NCBI GenBank assembly: GCA_963744115.1
Contig: CAVUSI010000003.1
Span: forward strand, 1,674,001-1,738,000
DNA length: 64,000 nucleotides
DNA from: Chersky-267 sp963744115
GTDB lineage: Bacteria > Chloroflexota > Limnocylindria > Limnocylindrales > CSP1-4
Reading direction: 5' to 3'
In this document: positions 57,659-64,000 of the stretch, one piece after another
How the letters are laid out: every line of letters begins with the position of its first letter
Numbering within the stretch: the first letter of the stretch is position 1
Made by a program: the position numbers and the translations under genes
Notes under the pieces: model-generated
The model's input: only the letters and a program-made list of their open reading frames with translations
Databases searched by the model: none
What the model was told of the DNA's origin: nothing

Positions 57659-58237
57659 CGGTCGACGATCCACCGACCGACCGCCGGACGCCGCCGACCT
57701 GACCCGTCGCCGTCGCGCGGCCAGGCGCTCGTCGAGTTCACCCTCATCCTGCCCGTCTTCCTGATGATCCTGATGGGCATGCTCGAGTTCGGCTCCGCCT
57801 ACGACCATCGGACGGCGATGGCCTACGCCGTCCGCGAGGGCGCTCGTGTCGGGGCGACCCTCGGCAACGGCGGCTCGTACCCGGACACGGTGGACCCGAT
57901 CATCCTGGCGGCGGTCCAGCGCGGGCTGACCGACCCGATCCTCGTCGAGAACATCAACTACATCGAGATCTTCAAGGCGGGCGCCGACGGCAAGCCGGTC
58001 GGCGGGGCCATCGACCGGTACGACCGCTTCGGGACCCTGATCGGGACCGCCGGCTGGCCGGCCACGAGCCGGGTCGTCGGGCTCAACGGCGATTCGATCG
58101 GCGTCCGCGTCCGCTACGACTTCCACCCGACGACCCCGCTCGGCAACCTGCTCGGCCTGTTCTTCGGCAGCATGCCGCCCTACACGACGATCCCGATGAC
58201 CGACACGACGGTCATGCACCTCGAGCCGACGCCGTGA
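57655..58237 (+). CDS. TadE-like pilus assembly pseudopilin (second copy), frameshifted near its start
   Basis: The ATG at 57655 overlaps the stop of the first tadE (ATGA) and reads MTVDDPPTDRRTPPT to a TGA. Skipping one base (the T at 57700) continues into DPSPSRGQALVEFTLILPVFLMILMGMLEFG and on to the stop at 58235-58237, a complete TadE-like protein of about 193 aa. In the uncorrected frame there is no ATG, GTG or TTG before the TM helix. The ATGA overlap and the constant one-base correction favour an insertion error over an ATC start. Confidence 0.75.
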
Positions 58238-59796
58238 CCGGCCGGGACCCGAGGCAGGACGAGCAGCCGACGACGAAACGTCGGTCGGCCGTCCGCGGCG
58301 GCCAGATCCTGGTGATGTTCGCGCTGTCGACCGGCCTGCTGTTCGGCGTCCTGGCCATCGTCGTCGACGTCGGCAACCTGTGGAACTCGTCGCTCCACGC
58401 GCAGCACGCCGCCGAGGCCGCCGCGCTCGCCGGTGTGCCGTACATGCCGGGCGACTTCCCGACCGCGTCGAGCAAGGCCCAGGCCGAGGCTGCCAAGAAC
58501 GGCTACTCGGTGGCGACCGGGGCGACCGTCACCCCGGCGATCAACCTCGAGTCGAACCGCCGGCTGGACGTGACCGTATCGGTCAACGCCCAGACGTACT
58601 TCCTGCGGATCATCGGCGTGTCGACCGTCCGCGTCACCCGGGTCGCCACCGCCGAGTACACCCTGCCGGTCCCGATGGGCAGCCCGCTCTCGACCTACGG
58701 CGACAACTCTGGCTTCTTCTGGGCGGCCGGTGAGGCGCAGGGCACGAACCGCTCGGCCGGCGACGCCTACGGCACCTACTACAACCCGAGCCCGACCCAG
58801 AACAACCAGTACGACCCGAATGGCTACCAGTACGCCATCGACGTCCCGGCCGGCGCCGGATCGACGAACATCGACCTGTACGACCCGACGTTCTGCGCGG
58901 TCGATGACAAGAAGGGCACCGGCGACCACTGGATCCCCTGGAACCTCGGTGGGTGGCCGGCCGTGTCGACCTACTACACGCTCTGGTCGGACCCGGCCTC
59001 CACGCCGCTCGACTACTCCGACGACGTCGTGGTGGCGTCGAGCGGGACCCTCTTCGAGGGCGACCGCCAGGTGGACAAGAGCGCAGCGCTCCGGGACACG
59101 AACGCCAGCTGGCCCGGGGCGAGCTTCTTCGCCCTGCCGGACTGCACCAGCGATCCGTATCACGACCAGTGGTGGACGCTGACGACCGTGACGACGCCCG
59201 GGACCTATCGCCTCCAGGTCACGACGACCAACCCGGTCAACGTCAACGACCAGAAGGGCACCAGCGCCGAGAACATGTGGGCGCTCCGTGCGGTCAGCTC
59301 GGATCCCGTCTACAAGGCGTACGTCTACGGGCTGGGCAAGATGGTGATCTACGCCAACGTGACGAACGGGACCACGCTCTTCTATCTCGGTCGGATCGAA
59401 GCGGTCCACGCCGGCAAGACGATGGTCGTCCAGCTGTTCGATCCGGGTGACGCATCCGGGAACTCGAGCATCGAGGTGCTCAAGCCGACCGCGACGGGGT
59501 ACACCCCGGCCACGTTCAGCTACACGGCGGACTCGACCGCCACGGGCTCGAAGAGTGGGTCGAACGTCACGTCGCTCAAGACCACCATCGCCGGGGTCGG
59601 GCAGTACAACAACGCGTGGGTCACCCTGACCATCCCGTTGCCCAAGACGTACACCGCGCCGCTCCCGCCAGGCGAGCCCGCCGGGACGCTCGGCGGCTGG
59701 TGGAAGATCCGCTACTCCTTCGACAGCACGACGACCGACACGACCACCTGGCAGGTCTCGATCCGGGGCAACCCGGTCCACCTCGTCCTGCCGTGA
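58234..59796 (+). CDS. tadG: TadG-like pilus assembly protein
   Basis: 520 aa, GTG start overlapping the tadE2 stop (GTGA). The N-terminus has the TadG pattern GGQILVMFALSTGLLFGVLAIVVDVGNLW...AAEAAALAG with a TM helix (23-46). The remaining 470 residues are extracytoplasmic, rich in Thr, Asn, Tyr and Asp, with strand-rich segments and no recognised von Willebrand domain, though TadG proteins often have one. Likely anchors or caps the Tad machine at the envelope. Confidence 0.8.
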   Translation: MTGRDPRQDEQPTTKRRSAVRGGQILVMFALSTGLLFGVLAIVVDVGNLWNSSLHAQHAAEAAALAGVPYMPGDFPTASSKAQAEAAKNGYSVATGATVTPAINLESNRRLDVTVSVNAQTYFLRIIGVSTVRVTRVATAEYTLPVPMGSPLSTYGDNSGFFWAAGEAQGTNRSAGDAYGTYYNPSPTQNNQYDPNGYQYAIDVPAGAGSTNIDLYDPTFCAVDDKKGTGDHWIPWNLGGWPAVSTYYTLWSDPASTPLDYSDDVVVASSGTLFEGDRQVDKSAALRDTNASWPGASFFALPDCTSDPYHDQWWTLTTVTTPGTYRLQVTTTNPVNVNDQKGTSAENMWALRAVSSDPVYKAYVYGLGKMVIYANVTNGTTLFYLGRIEAVHAGKTMVVQLFDPGDASGNSSIEVLKPTATGYTPATFSYTADSTATGSKSGSNVTSLKTTIAGVGQYNNAWVTLTIPLPKTYTAPLPPGEPAGTLGGWWKIRYSFDSTTTDTTTWQVSIRGNPVHLVLP

Positions 59797-59929
59797 CCGT
59801 AGGGCCCACCCAGACCGAACGGGCGGCGCGACCCGTACTTCCGAGGCGTGGGACCGACCCGCGACGGTCGCGATGATCGAGCGGCCCACCCGACACCAGC
59901 GCTGACGACCGCGGAGGATCCTCGACCGA

Positions 59930-60796
59930 ATGGAGATGGAGTACAACGATGGCCGTGGGCGCGGCAAGTTCGTCATCGTGGTCGGCCTCATCCTGGCGGT
60001 CATCGCGGGCGGCGCGGCGTTCTACCTGATCAGCCAGGCCCAGCAGCAGGCCGCCAGCTCGGGGGCGACCGCGGCGATCGTCGTGGCGACCAAGCAGATC
60101 CCCGCCCGCAAGCCGATCGAGGCGAGCGACGTGACGGTCCGCGACGTGCCGATCGACCCGACCAACGCCGAGGGCGTGTTCACCGACCCGACCAAGGTCA
60201 TCGGGCTCATCCCCGGGGTCACCATCCTCGAGGGCCAGCCGGTCTACGCCAACTTCCTCGCCTCGCAGTCGCAGGGGGGGCAGTTCTCGATCCTCCAGCC
60301 GGGCGAGACGATCGGCCCCGACAGCGAGGCCTGGCGGGCCGTGTCGCTGACCGTGCCGGACGATCGCTCGGTCGGTGGGCTCGTCCGAGCGGGTGACACC
60401 GTCGACGTGTTCGTGACCACCACGATCACGATCCCGGACGACGTCGCAGCGGCCGGCAAGTACTACACCGACAAGTCGACCAAGCTGACCTACCAGGACC
60501 TCGTCGTGCTGGCCAAGGCCGGGACGTTCTACGTCATGAAGGTCCCGGCCGCGGTCGCCGAGGAGATCAGCCACCTCCAGGCCAGCGGCGCCGCGGCGTT
60601 CAGCTTCGCGCTTCGACCGCCCGACGATACCCGGCCCGTCGACGCCTCACGCCTGGGCGAGACGACCAACCTGCTCATCCAGCGCTACGGCCTGCCGATC
60701 CCGCAGACCCTCCCGACCGGCGGCCGGGTGACGACGCCGAGTCCGTCTCCGTCCCCCACCCCGACGCCGAGTCCGTCCAAGTCGCCGACGCCCTGA
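59930..60796 (+). CDS. cpaB: CpaB-like Flp pilus assembly protein
   Basis: 288 aa. One TM helix (14-34), an SAF domain with VATKQIPARKPIEASDVTVRDVP (SAF/AFP-like), and the RcpC/CpaB domain with RAVSLTVPDDRSVGGLVRAGDTVDVFV. A Pro/Ser/Thr-rich tail (261-288) of PSPSPSPTPTPSPSKSPTP type ends the protein. The Met at 59936 is an alternative start. Last gene of the tad cluster; 133 nt after tadG. CpaB helps pilus export and, in diderms, binds the secretin region; here the envelope context differs. Confidence 0.85.
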   Translation: MEMEYNDGRGRGKFVIVVGLILAVIAGGAAFYLISQAQQQAASSGATAAIVVATKQIPARKPIEASDVTVRDVPIDPTNAEGVFTDPTKVIGLIPGVTILEGQPVYANFLASQSQGGQFSILQPGETIGPDSEAWRAVSLTVPDDRSVGGLVRAGDTVDVFVTTTITIPDDVAAAGKYYTDKSTKLTYQDLVVLAKAGTFYVMKVPAAVAEEISHLQASGAAAFSFALRPPDDTRPVDASRLGETTNLLIQRYGLPIPQTLPTGGRVTTPSPSPSPTPTPSPSKSPTP

Positions 60797-60873
60797 CGTC
60801 TCGGCGGACGCCGGGAGACGCACCGCCGCGGTCCTGGTCGGCCGTCAGCCGCTCGGAGACCGAGGCCGAGGCT

Positions 60874-60933
60874 GCCGGTCGGCGGCCGAGGCGGCCGGTC
60901 GGCGGCCGAGGCGGCCGGTCGGCGGCCGAGGCG
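60874..60933. repeat. Three 20-bp tandem units (GCCGGTCGGCGGCCGAGGCG)
   Basis: Perfect copies at 60874-60893, 60894-60913 and 60914-60933, just past the cpaB stop. Confidence 0.9.
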
Positions 60934-61047
60934 GCCGAGCCCCCTGTGCCGTGGCGGGCGAGGCGGCCGAGGCGGCCGAGCCCCCTGTGCCGTGGCGGCC
61001 GAGCCCCTGCGCCCGTCTCGCGGCGCCGAGCCCCTGTGCCGTGCCGC
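60934..61047. repeat. 24-bp interspersed units (GCCGAGCCCCCTGTGCCGTG core)
   Basis: Full copies at 60934-60957 and 60975-60998, with degenerate copies to about 61045, separated by GCGAGGCG-type spacers continuing the first array. Confidence 0.8.
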
Positions 61048-61177
61048 CGGGGACCGTGGTACCGCGCCGATGGACTGGGATCCGGCTCGTCGCGCGGGCC
61101 CGGTGAGCGTGGATCTCGTCCGGAACAGGCCCTTGGGACCGAAGTCGCGCGTTTAGGATCGCCGTCGGCGGTATCGC

Positions 61178-61308
61178 GCGGGAGGCTGCCCGCTCGGCGC
61201 GGGAGGCTGCCCGCTCGGCGCGGGAGGCTGCCCGCTCGGGGCGCGGGAGGCTGCCCGCTCGGGGCGCGGGAGGCTGCCCGCTCGGGGCGCGGGAGGCTGC
61301 CCGCTCGG
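61178..61308. repeat. Six-copy palindromic tandem repeat (GCGGGAGGCTGCCCGCTCGG)
   Basis: Units start at 61178, 61199, 61220, 61243, 61266 and 61289, all identical over 20 bp with C or GGC spacers (period 21, then 23). Each unit contains GCGGG...CCCGC, so each can form a small hairpin; together they could act as a transcription barrier downstream of coaE. Confidence 0.9.
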
Positions 61309-61342
61309 GGCGGCCGGGCCGCCGAGGGCCGCCGAACGCGGC

Positions 61343-61977
61343 CTACTCGCTCGGCGGACTCGCGGAACGCAGGGCCGCGTCGAAGGCCCGGTCGACCGCC
61401 TCGAGGGTCTCGCCGAGGGGACCATCGGTGTCGAGGATCCGATCGGCCAGAGGCCTGACCCGGTCCACCAGCCCGGCCTGGGTGGCGATCCGGCGGTCTG
61501 CCTCGTCGCGCTCGAGCCCGCGCGCGGTGAGCCGCTCACGCTGCGCCCCCGACCCACAGGTCACGAGCCAGACCTCATCGACGAGGCCGACGTAGCCGCC
61601 CTCGACCAGCCGGATCGCCTCGATGACGACTGCCCGCGAGGACGACGCCGCGGCCGCCTCGAGCGCCGCCAAGATCCGTGTCCGGATCAGCGGATGGGTG
61701 ATCGCCTCCAGCGCGTGGAGCTCTGCAGGGTCGGCGAACACTCGTCGGCCGAGGGCGGCCCGGTCAAGCGACCCGTCCGGCAACAGCACGCCCGCCCCGA
61801 AACGTTCGACGATCGGCGCCAGGGCCGGTCCGCCGGGCTCGGTCACCTCGCGCGCGACCCGGTCGCCGTCGATCAGCCGCGCACCACGGGCGACGAGCCG
61901 GCCGGCGACCGTCGACTTGCCGCAGCCGATCGGGCCGGTGAGGCCGATCCGGACCGGGCCTCCGCTCGAGACGCGGG

Positions 61978-61981
<4 letters not shown>
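61343..61981 (-). CDS. coaE: Dephospho-CoA kinase
   Basis: 212 aa; last step of CoA synthesis. Walker A GPIGCGKST (16-24), LIDGDRVAREVTEPGGPAL (dephospho-CoA site), LDRAALGRRVFADP, AITHPLIR and a lid region with CGSGAQRERLTARGLERDEADRRI. The GTG at 61981 overlaps the ABC-F stop (GTGA). The 176-residue upstream extension of the frame is antisense-like and rejected. Confidence 0.94.

Positions 61982-64000
<2,019 letters not shown>

Larger units (their letters stand above)
60797..61342. other. Non-coding region with GC-rich tandem repeats between convergent genes
   Basis: About 546 bp between the 3' ends of cpaB and coaE. It holds three repeat sets (60874-60933, 60934-61047, 61178-61308). Reading frames here are repeat artefacts. 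I see no tRNA or small-RNA signature beyond the hairpin-forming units. Confidence 0.7.

Noticed and set aside
57659..57763. tadE2 initiating at ATC 57668 in the uncorrected frame
   Set aside because: The ATG at 57655 overlapping the upstream stop plus a one-base correction explains the gene better and matches the pattern in five other genes.
61178..61308. CRISPR array
   Set aside because: Spacers are only 1-3 nt and identical, so this is a plain tandem repeat; no cas genes are near.

Overview
The window is a roughly 70% GC stretch of bacterial chromosome that is almost entirely core housekeeping DNA. The gene set suggests a monoderm, high-GC, unflagellated-looking lineage: WhiA/YvcK/RapZ, an LCP wall-polymer transferase, a Tad/Flp pilus, Gram-positive-type SOS boxes (GAAC-N4-GTTC), no outer-membrane genes, and a large IleS. 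My best guess is Chloroflexota of the Limnocylindria/Ellin6529 kind. That assignment is inference from gene content, because no rRNA lies in the window.

Layout. 1-9.9 kb (minus strand): ileS-lspA-rluD-gmk-priA-dnaJ-like-def-fmt, a translation and replication-restart array with overlapping stops and starts. 10-17 kb: an LCP protein (plus), then a minus run of ilvE-glycosyltransferase and TauE/SafE-DUF1634-cation exchanger. 17-18.3 kb: rpsF-ssb-rpsR. 18.5-21.4 kb: a CpaE/TadZ-like ATPase and a convergent protein that joins a terpenoid-cyclase-like helical domain to a GGDEF domain. 21.6-24.9 kb: a small lower-GC island at the 3' end of tRNA-Leu(UAA), bounded by a 64-bp duplication of the tRNA end and carrying orphan immunity-like genes. 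25-29.8 kb: eight tRNAs in all (counting the Leu-UAA), a Flp pilin, htpX-lemA, an AlkZ-like winged-helix gene and a lipoprotein. 29.8-43.1 kb (minus): recJ, TolB-like propeller, pyrF, tatA, tatC, rapZ, yvcK, whiA, tpiA, gpmI, secG and an oligopeptide-binding protein. 43.1-49.2 kb (minus): secD-secF, uvrC, and an ECF sigma factor with a putative anti-sigma protein whose outer domain copies the SecD P1 domain. 49.3-57 kb: a UvrD-like helicase, uvrA and uvrB. 57-60.8 kb (plus): TadE-TadE-TadG-CpaB. 60.8-61.3 kb: GC-rich tandem repeats between convergent genes. 61.3-64 kb (minus): coaE and an ABC-F ATPase running off the edge.

How the parts connect. The Tad pilus genes are dispersed over three places (cpaE, flp, and tadE/tadE/tadG/cpaB), and no prepilin peptidase or CpaF is present. 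uvrA and uvrB carry matching LexA-type operators overlapping their -35 regions. Secretion genes (secG, secDF, tatAC) are spread through the window. The sigma/anti-sigma pair next to secDF looks able to report on Sec translocase status.

Two sequence-wide observations matter to any user. First, six conserved genes (priA, a membrane protein in the island, an AlkZ-like gene, secF, uvrB, tadE2) are each restored by removing exactly one base, which suggests uncorrected insertion errors in the assembly. Second, many genes have a TANNNT hexamer 6-8 nt before the start codon, consistent with leaderless transcripts.
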